From RGVT01 sp037129475 (GTDB lineage Bacteria; Planctomycetota; Planctomycetia; Pirellulales; UBA1268), in NCBI GenBank assembly GCA_037129475.1, contig JBAXUY010000122.1:1-8923 (forward strand): a DNA stretch of 8,923 bases, written 5' to 3'. This document shows positions 1 to 5,912 of the stretch, one piece after another (position 1 is the stretch's first letter; each line of letters opens with the position of its first letter). The position numbers and the translations under genes are program-made. The notes under the pieces are model-generated. The model ran no database searches. It was not told the DNA's origin and saw only the letters and a list, made by a program, of their open reading frames with translations.

Positions 1-90
1 CGCAGGCAAATCCGAGTGAGCCGTAGCCTGGAGGGCGAAGGCGAACGTCCGGCGAGACGGTACGGGGCTGCCCCGAGCCGGCTCGGGAGC
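1..90 (+). repeat. Copy A of the interspersed structured repeat, 3' part only
   Basis: This is the 3' module of the repeat seen in full at 5424-5797 and 8462-8920. Shared landmarks are GCAGGCA.ATCCGAGTGAG (2-20), GAACGTCCGGCGAGACGG (43-60) and the palindromic GGGGCTGCCCC (64-74). The copy starts mid-element at base 1, so its 5' part is probably outside the window. The small variable hairpin is GCC/GGC at 26-28 and 34-36 around TGGAG. At its end a perfect 16-bp palindrome (72-87, CCCGAGCC/GGCTCGGG) is formed by the repeat terminus plus adjacent bases. The repeat lies just downstream of flgM, which reads toward it. It has no credible reading frame. Confidence 0.85.
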
Positions 91-124
91 GTTGAAGTGG
101 CACGCTATCTACCCGGCCTGCCGC

Positions 125-406
125 TTAGGCCAAGCGGTCGAGGAGGCGGTCGAGGGCCAGGTCGAGCTTCTCGGGGGTGTCGTACGAGCCGTCGGCGATC
201 GCCGCGCGGATCGCGTTCACCTTGTCGAAGCGGATGTCGGCCGTCGATTCAGCGGCGCGAACCGCGTCGATCGACAGCGTCACCGAGTCCTGCACTTCGC
301 CGACGCCCTGCTGGACGGCGGCCTGTGCGGCCTTGGTCGATTCCACACCCTTGATCCCGCCGAGCGCTTGAGCACCATGCGTCGAAAAAACACCCAGAAT
401 ATTCAT
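125..406 (-). CDS. flgM: FlgM-like flagellar anti-sigma-28 factor
   Basis: A 93-residue protein matching the FlgM family. FlgM binds the flagellar sigma factor FliA in the cytoplasm, holds late flagellar genes off until the hook-basal body is complete, and is then exported through the flagellar apparatus. The diagnostic C-terminal half is visible: a Val-rich segment, then IRFDKVNAIRAAIADGSYDT (about residues 58-77), the FlgM 'R.dKV..Ir..I..G.Y' signature, then a Leu/Asp helix ending in DRLLDRLA. The N-terminus is Gly/Ala/Gln-rich, as expected for the disordered export region. The ATG at 406 is supported by AAGGAG at 419-414, seven bases upstream. It lies downstream of fliA on the same strand, fitting a sigma/anti-sigma pair. 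A short inverted repeat (GGCCT 115-119, AGGCC 127-131) spans the stop codon but lacks a U tract. Confidence 0.83.
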   Translation of the reverse strand: MNILGVFSTHGAQALGGIKGVESTKAAQAAVQQGVGEVQDSVTLSIDAVRAAESTADIRFDKVNAIRAAIADGSYDTPEKLDLALDRLLDRLA

Positions 407-769
407 GATTGCACTCCTTGCAGACAGTGTCGTGATTGTCCGGTGGCTTCCCTGCGTCCCCCGTCGTGATCGCTTCTACGCGGCGTCATGATCGATGGTT
501 CGTTCGGAATTTCGGAATCGCGTGCTGCCTGTGTTGTGGGTCCTCTTGTGGATATTGTTGCCGCGCTTTTGGCTTCCGGCGACACCAGTCGTCGCACGAA
601 TCCTCGTTGCGTCACGCGAATCGTCACGTCGACCAACTTGTCATCATCGGCGCGCCGGCCACTTGAACTTCACCCGAAATTTTTCGTGCCTTTTTTTCGC
701 ATTCTGAGCGTTCGAACGGTATGCGGGCCGGTTTCCTGAACGACTCCATCTTGCCCAGCCTGCCGGGGC
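407..769. other. 363-bp gap between fliA and flgM; no convincing gene
   Basis: No frame here resembles a known protein. Visible structure: an 8-bp tandem direct repeat of TTCGGAAT (503-510, 511-518); a perfect 10-bp palindrome CGTTCGAACG (709-718); a T7 run (691-697); and, on the minus strand, GCCGATGA (651-644), resembling a sigma-28 -10 box. It is long for a gap inside one operon, so flgM may have its own promoter. I see no clear intrinsic terminator after fliA. Confidence 0.6.
644..651 (-). promoter_or_regulatory. Possible sigma-28-type -10 element upstream of flgM
   Basis: Minus-strand GCCGATGA differs by one base from the classical FliA -10 consensus GCCGATAA. A TGAAGTTC at 672-665 resembles the -35 TAAAGTTT at 6 of 8 positions, but the spacer is 13 rather than 11, so support is weak. 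It lies 237 bases upstream of the flgM ATG. The same ten bases, GCGCCGATGA, recur upstream of fliA. Confidence 0.25.
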
Positions 770-1552
770 TTACATCGCGAACTCTGGCCGGCGTCGCTCG
801 AGCTGGTTTTGGAGCCGCTCGACGATGGCGCTGTGCATCTGGCTGACGCGGCTCTCGGAGAGGTCGAGGGTGGCCCCGATCTCCTTCATCGTCAGTTCCT
901 CGTAATAGTAGAGGATGATGATCAATCGCTCGTTGCGGTTGAGGCCCTTCGTGACGAGCCGCATGAGGTCGGCCTTCTGGATGCGGCGCGTGGGGTCCTC
1001 CCCCTTCTTGTCCTCCAGGATATCGATTTCGCGAACGTCCTTCGAACTGTCGGTTTCGCACCATTTCTTGTTGAGACTGACGAGACTGGCGGCGTTGGCC
1101 TCCACGAGCAACTTCTCGAAATCCTCGCGGGAAAGCTGCATGTGCTCGGCCACCTCCTCGTCGGACGGCGCCCTCCCGAGCCTCGCCTCGAGTGTCTTGA
1201 CCGCCTCGTTGAGCTTGCTGGCCTTGGAGCGGACGAGCCGCGGCACCCAGTCCATGGTGCGCAGTTCGTCGAGCATGGCACCGCGGATGCGGGGCACGCA
1301 GTAGGTTTCGAACTTGACCCCGCGAGACATGTCGAAAGCGTCGATCGCGTCCATCAGGCCGAACGTGCCGGCCGACACGAGGTCGTCGAGCTCCACGCCC
1401 TCGGGCAGACGTGACCAGATCCGCTCGCCGTTGTACTTCACGAGCGGGAGGTAGGCCTCGATGAGGCGATTGCGCAGGTCTTCATTCGACTGGTCGGCCT
1501 TGAACTGCTTCCACAGTGCCAGGGCCTCCTCGGGAGACAATTGATTCGCCAC
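770..1552 (-). CDS. fliA: Flagellar RNA polymerase sigma factor, FliA/WhiG (sigma-28) family
   Basis: A 260-residue alternative sigma factor, normal length for the FliA/WhiG group, expected to direct RNA polymerase to late flagellar promoters. Region 2 (about residues 22-105) includes YLPLVKYNGERIW, the region 2.2-like ELDDLVSAGTFGLMDAIDAF, and FETYCVPRIRGAMLDELR, typical of FliA/WhiG. Region 3 (about 108-165) has the LGRAPSDEEVAEHM helix pattern. Region 4 (about 200-255) carries the helix-turn-helix LTMKEIGATLDLSESRVSQM, the -35 recognition module. The start is GTG at 1552, not ATG, fixed by a strong AAGGAGG five bases upstream (1564-1558). It lies 160 bp after flhA and upstream of the FlgM-like gene, its likely antagonist. 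The alternative, a general stress sigma of the SigB/SigF type, is less likely given the flagellar neighbours. Confidence 0.92.
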   Translation of the reverse strand: MANQLSPEEALALWKQFKADQSNEDLRNRLIEAYLPLVKYNGERIWSRLPEGVELDDLVSAGTFGLMDAIDAFDMSRGVKFETYCVPRIRGAMLDELRTMDWVPRLVRSKASKLNEAVKTLEARLGRAPSDEEVAEHMQLSREDFEKLLVEANAASLVSLNKKWCETDSSKDVREIDILEDKKGEDPTRRIQKADLMRLVTKGLNRNERLIIILYYYEELTMKEIGATLDLSESRVSQMHSAIVERLQNQLERRRPEFAM

Positions 1553-1557
1553 GGCAT

Positions 1558-1564
1558 CCTCCTT
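1558..1564 (-). promoter_or_regulatory. Strong ribosome binding site for fliA (decides GTG start)
   Basis: Minus-strand AAGGAGG with a five-base spacer to GTG at 1552. It is the strongest Shine-Dalgarno sequence in the window and fixes a non-ATG start. It contrasts with flhA, terC and fur, which have none that is convincing. Confidence 0.85.
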
Positions 1565-1621
1565 GACTGACTGGAATCGACTCGTTGAATTCGGCGACGC
1601 TCCCCGTGGACGAACCGGATT

Positions 1622-1629
1622 TCATCGGC
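1622..1629 (-). promoter_or_regulatory. Possible sigma-28-type -10 element upstream of fliA
   Basis: Minus-strand GCCGATGA, one base from GCCGATAA, lies 69 bases upstream of the fliA GTG in the 160-bp flhA-fliA gap. No good TAAAGTTT is seen at the expected 11-base spacing. It would imply autoregulation of fliA. It is supported mainly by the second identical copy upstream of flgM. Confidence 0.22.
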
Positions 1630-1712
1630 GCGGTCGGGGGCTTCGCTTGAATGAATTTTCGGGCGCCGGTGCACCCGGCATACTCGGCAGATCTTTTCGC
1701 TCCGTGTTGCTG

Positions 1713-3671
1713 TTACGCCGCCCGTGACGCCTCGGTGCCCGCGATCGTGGCGAATACCTCCACGCGCGGCTCTCCGGCCACCTCCGCGGACGACATCACC
1801 ACCACTCCCGGAATCAGCCGGGCGAGACGGTCGCGGACCTCCCGGCGGGCCTCGGCCGGGGCGACGATCACCGCCGCTGCGCCGCGATCGAGCCGCGGCC
1901 GCGCGGCCCGACGGATCTCCGCCACCACCTTCGCGAATGGACTGCCACGGTCGGACGCTTCGGTGCCGGTGCCGCGCAGGGACGCCGCGGCGGAATCGGA
2001 GAGTTTCAAGACGATCAGTCGGCCGTCGGGATCACGGAGCCGCCTGCAGAGCACGTGCACGAGGCGTCCGCGGACGAGGTCGGCCAGATCGGTGGGGTCG
2101 GCCGCCTCCGCGGCATGGTCGGCGATGAGTTCGAGCACCTCGGCCAGGGGCCTGATCGGGAGGCCCTCGCGGAGCAACGCCTGGAGGGTGCGATGGATCT
2201 TCGCAAGCGACAGCACCTCGGGCACGATCTGGCCGACGACCGCCGGTTGCGACTCGCGGAGCGTCTCGACGAGCCGGGCGCAGGTGTCGCGAGTGAGCAG
2301 TGCGTCGGCCCGTTCGTGCACCGCGGCCGTGATCGCCGCAGCAAGTTCGTCCACCGAATGTTCGGAGCCTTCGCCGGGCGGCAGTTCCAACTCGCGGATC
2401 CGCTCACCGGCGATCGTGATCCGGTAGCCGCGCGGCGGCAGCGAGAGATCGTCGCGAAACGCGATGCTCGGTACGACGATCCCGAGGTCGGCGGCGATCG
2501 CAGACCGCACCACTCGGGAACGTTGCACGAGAGGAGCCGCGCCCTGCAAAAGGTCGAGGAGTCCCCGGCCGAGGTGGACCACGAGGCGTTCGTCGGCGAG
2601 CACGTCGGTGAGCGCGGCCGGCGCGTCGGGAGTGGGTGCGGACCCCGTGGAGGAGGCCCGCTGCACGCCTCTGCGGCGGATGCGCGAGTTCGTGAGCCAG
2701 GCGGCCGCGAACGAGATGGCCGCCATCGCGGCCAACGGCAGGAACGGGAGCCCCGTGAGCGAGAGCACGGCGAGGAACACCCCGGTGATCGCCAGCACGT
2801 GCGGCCGGGAGGTGAACTGGCGGCCGAGTTCCTGCGAGAGGTCGATCGCCTGACTCGACCGCGAAATGAGCAGCCCGGTCGCCACCGACACGAACAGCGC
2901 CGGCACGGCGCTCACGAGTCCGTCGCCGATCGTGAGCCGCGAGTAGATGTCCACGGCCTTCTGCACGGGCATGCCATGCTGTAGGACGCCGATCGCGAGT
3001 CCGCCGACGAGGTTGACGAAGGTGATGATCACGCTGGCCACCGCCTCGCCCTTCACGAATCGGCTGGCGCCGTCCATGCTGGCGAAGAAGTCGGCCTGGC
3101 GTTGGAGGTCGAGCCGCAGGGCGCGGGCCTGGTCGCGCGTGATCGACCCAGCGGTCGCCTCGGCGTCGATCGCCATCTGCCGCCCGGGCAGGCCGTCGAG
3201 GGCGAACCGGGCTGCGACCTCGCTGGTGCGGGTGGAACCGGCCGTGATCACGACGAACTGGACGACGGCGATGATCGCGAAGATCACCGCTCCCACCACG
3301 AGGTTGTTGGCGGACACGAACGAGCCGAAGGCCTGCACCACCTCGCCCGCGGCATCGGCCCCGTCGATGGCGGCGCGGGAGAGGATCAGGCGTGTCGTGG
3401 CGATGTTGAGGACCAGCCGTACGAGTGTGGACCCGAGCAGGAACGTCGGGAAGACGCCCATGTCGAGCGGCGTGCGGGCGGCGAGGGCCCCGAGCAGCGC
3501 GAGGATCGACACCGTCAGATTCGCGGCGAGCAGCAGGTCGACCAGCGCCGGCGGCACCGGTGCCAGCACCACGAGCACGGCCAGCAGGATGATGGCCGGC
3601 ACGGCGTAGTCGAGCACCCGGGCCGGGGGGGCCGGAGCGGCGAGCGCGGTGGTGCCGATCGACTGCGACAT
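1713..3671 (-). CDS. flhA: Flagellar type III export gate protein FlhA
   Basis: A 652-residue inner-membrane protein, slightly shorter than the usual roughly 690. FlhA forms the ring of the flagellar type III secretion gate; its cytoplasmic domain docks chaperone-substrate complexes. The N-terminal half (to about residue 335) is hydrophobic with several membrane segments and holds the family signatures: PLDMGVFPTFLLGSTLVRL with LNIATTRLIL (about 68-98), and VVQFVVITAGSTRTSEVAAR followed by FALDGLPGRQMAIDA (about 135-172) and FVKGEAVASVIITFVNLVGG (about 204-223). A Ser/Ala/Pro linker precedes the cytoplasmic domain, which contains LAKIHRTLQALLREGLPIRP, a conserved FlhA-C helix. The start is the ATG at 3671; no Shine-Dalgarno is obvious. 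It is followed directly by fliA without the flhF/flhG genes often found between them. Type III secretion homologues (SctV) are excluded by context and signatures. Confidence 0.95.
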   Translation of the reverse strand: MSQSIGTTALAAPAPPARVLDYAVPAIILLAVLVVLAPVPPALVDLLLAANLTVSILALLGALAARTPLDMGVFPTFLLGSTLVRLVLNIATTRLILSRAAIDGADAAGEVVQAFGSFVSANNLVVGAVIFAIIAVVQFVVITAGSTRTSEVAARFALDGLPGRQMAIDAEATAGSITRDQARALRLDLQRQADFFASMDGASRFVKGEAVASVIITFVNLVGGLAIGVLQHGMPVQKAVDIYSRLTIGDGLVSAVPALFVSVATGLLISRSSQAIDLSQELGRQFTSRPHVLAITGVFLAVLSLTGLPFLPLAAMAAISFAAAWLTNSRIRRRGVQRASSTGSAPTPDAPAALTDVLADERLVVHLGRGLLDLLQGAAPLVQRSRVVRSAIAADLGIVVPSIAFRDDLSLPPRGYRITIAGERIRELELPPGEGSEHSVDELAAAITAAVHERADALLTRDTCARLVETLRESQPAVVGQIVPEVLSLAKIHRTLQALLREGLPIRPLAEVLELIADHAAEAADPTDLADLVRGRLVHVLCRRLRDPDGRLIVLKLSDSAAASLRGTGTEASDRGSPFAKVVAEIRRAARPRLDRGAAAVIVAPAEARREVRDRLARLIPGVVVMSSAEVAGEPRVEVFATIAGTEASRAA

Positions 3672-3765
3672 GCGCGGGCGTCTGACGGGGGGAAGTGTGC
3701 CGGAAAGCGGTCGGGACGATAGCGGTGGCCGGCGGGCCGGTCCAGACCGCTCCCGATGCGAAAAA

Positions 3766-3774
3766 TGCTACAAT
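3766..3774 (+). promoter_or_regulatory. Extended -10-like promoter for the 3812 gene
   Basis: TGCTACAAT: an extended TG plus the -10-like hexamer TACAAT at 3769-3774. No good -35 is seen at 16-18 bp, as can be tolerated with an extended -10. It would give a leader of roughly 30 bases before the ATG at 3812. The same GCTACA(A/C)T occurs before terC and fur. It lies in the 140-bp divergent region shared with flhA. Confidence 0.6.
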
Positions 3775-3811
3775 TCGCCCGGATCGCACCGATTCAGGGA
3801 CACCGTTCGTC

Positions 3812-4240
3812 ATGCGTTTCGAGCAGTTTGGGCTGGCCTTCGACTATCCCGACTCGTGGTCGGTCGACACGACCGACTCGGCCGGTGGCCATGCGGCAGT
3901 GACCGTGTATTCCCCCGACGGTGCGTTTTGGTCGGTGAGCGCGCACGCCCCGGGAGGCGAAGCAGCCACGTTGTCTGCCGCGGTCGTCGGAGAAATGCGC
4001 GACGAGTATCGGGATCTCGACAGTGAATCCGCCTCCGATACCGTCTCGGGACGGACGCTTGCCGGCTACGACATCAATTTCCTCTGTCTGGACCTGACGA
4101 ACACCGCTGCGGTGCGAACGCTCGAGACGGCGGACGCGATCTATCTCTTTTTGTGCCAGGCCGAGGATCGCGAGTGGGAACGCGTTTCCCACGTGTTCGC
4201 GGCGATGACGGCCAGCTTCGTCACGTCGCTCGCGGAGTGA
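3812..4240 (+). CDS. Small conserved-type protein, possible PsbP/DcrB (Mog1-like) fold
   Basis: A 142-residue protein I do not recognise as a named family. It opens with MRFEQFGLAFDYPDSWSVDT; the 'F.YP..W.V' start is typical of PsbP/DcrB/Mog1-fold proteins that begin with a short beta strand leading to a conserved Pro-x-x-Trp. Alternating strand-like segments follow (AVTVYSPDGAFWSVSAHAPG; AGYDINFLCLDL; AIYLFLCQAEDREW) and a final helix VFAAMTASFVTSLAE. No signal peptide or membrane helix is visible, so it is probably cytoplasmic; two Cys residues lie in the last third. The ATG at 3812 is chosen because the upstream frame crosses the likely promoter at 3766-3774. It diverges from flhA and precedes terC by 94 bp, but terC has its own promoter-like box. 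The fold assignment is inference and the function is unknown. Confidence 0.75.
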   Translation: MRFEQFGLAFDYPDSWSVDTTDSAGGHAAVTVYSPDGAFWSVSAHAPGGEAATLSAAVVGEMRDEYRDLDSESASDTVSGRTLAGYDINFLCLDLTNTAAVRTLETADAIYLFLCQAEDREWERVSHVFAAMTASFVTSLAE

Positions 4241-4295
4241 CGCCGGGCGGCCGTCTGCAGGCAGCCCCGAGGAGGGAGGCCGTTTGGGCCCGGGC

Positions 4296-4304
4296 TGCTA
4301 CACT
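4296..4304 (+). promoter_or_regulatory. Extended -10-like promoter for terC
   Basis: TGCTACACT: an extended TG with the -10-like TACACT at 4299-4304. It places transcription start near 4311, downstream of the most upstream in-frame TTG (4284), and so argues for the GTG at 4335. It is the same motif as before the 3812 gene and fur. Confidence 0.5.
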
Positions 4305-4334
4305 TCTCCACACCCTCCGGAGCCTGTCGCGATC

Positions 4335-5423
4335 GTGCCTTCCTGGAACAGCCCCTGTCTCTTCCCCGTGCTCGCCTTGGCCGACACCGGCGTGGCCGGG
4401 TCGATCCAGACGATCCACTGGGTGGCCTTCGCGGCCTTCGTGGTCGTGATGTTGACTCTCGACCTGACGGTCTTCCACAAGCATTCCCACGAGCCGTCGC
4501 TCCGCGAGAGCGCCTTCTGGACCTGCTTCTGGTCGGCGCTGGCCTTCTCCTTCAACGGGCTCGTCTGGTGGTGGCTCGGCGGCAAGGCGGCCCTCGAGTT
4601 CCTCACCGGGTATCTCGTCGAGTGGTCGTTGTCGATGGACAACGTGTTCGTGTTCGCGGTCGTGTTCGCCTACTTCGGCGTGCCGCTCAAGTACCAATAC
4701 CGTGTGCTGTTCTGGGGCATCCTCGGGGCGGTGCTGATGCGGCTCACGTTCGTACTGCTCGGGGCCGAGCTCGTCGAGCGGTACAAGTGGGTGATGTGGT
4801 TCTTCGGCGCGTTTCTCGTCTACACGGGCGTCAAGCTCGCGTTCAGCGACGAGGATCACGAGCCGGGCGACAATGCGCTGATCCGCTTCTTCAAGCGGAT
4901 CATCCCGCTCTCCAGTCACTCGGTCGGCGACAAGTTCTTCGTCCGTGAGAACGGCCGGCTCATGGCCACCCCCCTGTTTCTCGTGCTGCTCGTGGTCGAG
5001 AGCACCGACGTGCTCTTCGCCGTCGACAGCGTGCCGGCCATCCTGGGCGTCGTCGAGAAGGGCACGCCCTACATGCGGTTCATCGCCTTCACGTCGAACG
5101 TGTTCGCGATTCTCGGCCTGCGCGCCCTCTACTTCCTGCTGGCCGGCGTGATGGACCTCTTCCGGTTCCTCAACTACGGCCTTTCCGCCGTGCTCGTCTT
5201 CGTCGGCTTCAAGATGCTCGCCGAGGCCGCGCGGCACACCGAGTGGCTCGCCGCGTGGGGCGGCTGGGACGCCCATGCGAAGGGCCACCTCGTGCACCCC
5301 GCCGTGTCGCTTCTCGTGATCGTGGCCCTGATCGGCGCGAGCGTGGCCGCGTCGCTGATGTTCCCGGAGCGCAAGGACGGCGCCGAGATCGCCGGCGGCG
5401 ACGGCAAGCCGCCGCACGCCTGA
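4335..5423 (+). CDS. terC: TerC-family integral membrane protein
   Basis: A 362-residue multi-pass protein of the TerC/Alx family, linked in studied bacteria to tellurite resistance, Mn2+ homeostasis or export, and metallation of exported proteins. Two hallmark acidic motifs are present: EWSLSMDN at about residues 96-103 and ESTDVLFAVDS at about 222-232, with Glu96, Asp102, Asn103, Glu222, Asp225 and Asp231 in the conserved positions. About seven to nine hydrophobic helices are visible, beginning with IHWVAFAAFVVVMLTLDLTV, with a cytosolic-looking loop between the motifs rich in charged residues (LAFSDEDHEPGDNALIRFFK). The start is uncertain: GTG at 4335 fits the promoter box at 4296-4304; TTG at 4284 would precede it; GTG at 4368 is also possible. 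No clear Shine-Dalgarno sequence. A Fur-family gene follows on the same strand, consistent with metal homeostasis, but repeat copy B intervenes. Confidence 0.92.
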   Translation: MPSWNSPCLFPVLALADTGVAGSIQTIHWVAFAAFVVVMLTLDLTVFHKHSHEPSLRESAFWTCFWSALAFSFNGLVWWWLGGKAALEFLTGYLVEWSLSMDNVFVFAVVFAYFGVPLKYQYRVLFWGILGAVLMRLTFVLLGAELVERYKWVMWFFGAFLVYTGVKLAFSDEDHEPGDNALIRFFKRIIPLSSHSVGDKFFVRENGRLMATPLFLVLLVVESTDVLFAVDSVPAILGVVEKGTPYMRFIAFTSNVFAILGLRALYFLLAGVMDLFRFLNYGLSAVLVFVGFKMLAEAARHTEWLAAWGGWDAHAKGHLVHPAVSLLVIVALIGASVAASLMFPERKDGAEIAGGDGKPPHA

Positions 5424-5797
5424 GCATCGGCATGGTGGTGCGGCACCCCGCATGCCACTGTTCCCTGGGCGCCAGGGCTACTGGTAACGACCCGCACTCG
5501 GAGCCGGCGGTAGGCATGCTCGCCTACGGTCGTGTTGAGAGTACAGGACTCGTGGGTTTTGCTCAGGCGTCGATAGTCCTCAACGACTCCCTCCGTCTGC
5601 GCGTGCCCACCGACCGTCTCCGCCGAAACTTCTTGGCGCCTACGAGTTGGGGAGGCGAGGGGCTGCCCCTACCGTTGAGACGGCGTATGTGACCAGCGCA
5701 GCCATGGATGGCGCAGCGCAGGCACATCCGAGTGAGCGGAGGCCTGGAGGGCCGCAGCGAACGTCCGGCGAGACGGTACGGGGCAGCCCCGAGCCAG
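5424..5797 (+). repeat. Copy B of the structured interspersed repeat (compact form)
   Basis: A roughly 370-bp noncoding element beginning at or just after the terC stop; its 5' edge is uncertain. It aligns with copy C nearly throughout. Local hairpins: TGCGG/CCGCA (5439-5452), CCCTGG/CCAGGG (5463-5477), GTAGGC/GCCTAC (5510-5527). Then a bulged 13-bp stem: GTCG, TTGA and GGACT (5529-5550) pair with AGTCC, TCAA and CGAC (5575-5587). Then CGCC/GGCG (5621-5638). A 17-bp long-range stem joins 5659-5675 with 5773-5790 (C5779 bulged), enclosing ATGTG/CACAT (5687-5691, 5723-5727), GCGC/GCGC, GCCAT/ATGGC (5701-5712) and GGCC/GGCC (5741-5753). Several of these change compensatorily in copy C. A one-base indel near 5571 relative to copy C breaks any shared frame. 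No protein family is recognisable. Confidence 0.88.
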
Positions 5798-5813
5798 CGC
5801 GATCCCAACGCCG

Positions 5814-5852
5814 TGAACGTCCGGCGACGGGATATGGGGAGCCCGAAGCCGG
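5814..5852 (+). repeat. Degraded extra copy of the repeat's 3' module
   Basis: GAACGTCCGGCGA at 5814-5826 exactly repeats the start of the 3' module at 5759-5771. It then continues in degenerate form (ACGGGATATGGGGAGCCCGAAGCCGG against the motif ending in GAGCCGG), keeping a GGG..CCC core. It looks like a tandem partial duplication or the eroded end of another copy, and it lies between copy B and the fur promoter. Confidence 0.7.
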
Positions 5853-5896
5853 ACTTTACGCATCGACGCGTCCGCAGCCGCCATGGTCTGAAATGC

Positions 5897-5906
5897 TGGC
5901 TACAAT
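5897..5906 (+). promoter_or_regulatory. -10-like promoter for fur, probably giving a leaderless mRNA
   Basis: TGGCTACAAT, with the hexamer TACAAT at 5901-5906. Only six bases separate it from the ATG at 5913, the usual -10-to-start-site distance, so transcription would begin at or next to the A of ATG. No Shine-Dalgarno is present. No good -35 is seen. Confidence 0.6.
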
Positions 5907-5912
5907 GAATGC

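Noticed and set aside
64..87. Intrinsic terminator for flgM formed by the repeat A palindromes
   Set aside because: Strong palindromes but no U tract on the minus-strand side; they are better explained as parts of the repeat.
403..636. Minus-strand ORF upstream of flgM
   Set aside because: No recognisable domain and overlaps the flgM start region; likely a chance frame.
670..695. Sigma-54-like site on the minus strand (GGCACG followed by an A/T-rich stretch)
   Set aside because: The -12 GC dinucleotide is not at the required spacing.
809..1414. Plus-strand ORF antisense to the sigma factor
   Set aside because: Complement of a confidently identified sigma gene; no family features.
2055..2984. 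Long plus-strand ORF antisense to flhA
   Set aside because: Glu/Arg/Gly-rich shadow of a confident gene, with no recognisable domain or start signal.
2404..3813. Long alternative-frame minus-strand ORF over flhA
   Set aside because: Arg/Pro/His-rich composition typical of a high-GC shadow frame; FlhA signatures are in the other frame.
4284..4334. TTG start for terC giving 17 more residues
   Set aside because: It precedes the promoter-like TGCTACACT and adds a Pro-rich stretch unlike TerC N-termini.
5243..5692. Open frame through repeat copy B, similar in places to one at 8435-8785 in copy C
   Set aside because: A one-base indel (near 5571 against 8611-8621) shifts the frame between the copies, and the differences preserve stems rather than codons, so the similarity comes from the noncoding repeat.
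5424..5800. Group II intron or other ribozyme identity for the repeat
   Set aside because: No recognisable domain V hairpin, no reverse transcriptase and no conserved intron boundary could be seen; identity is left open.
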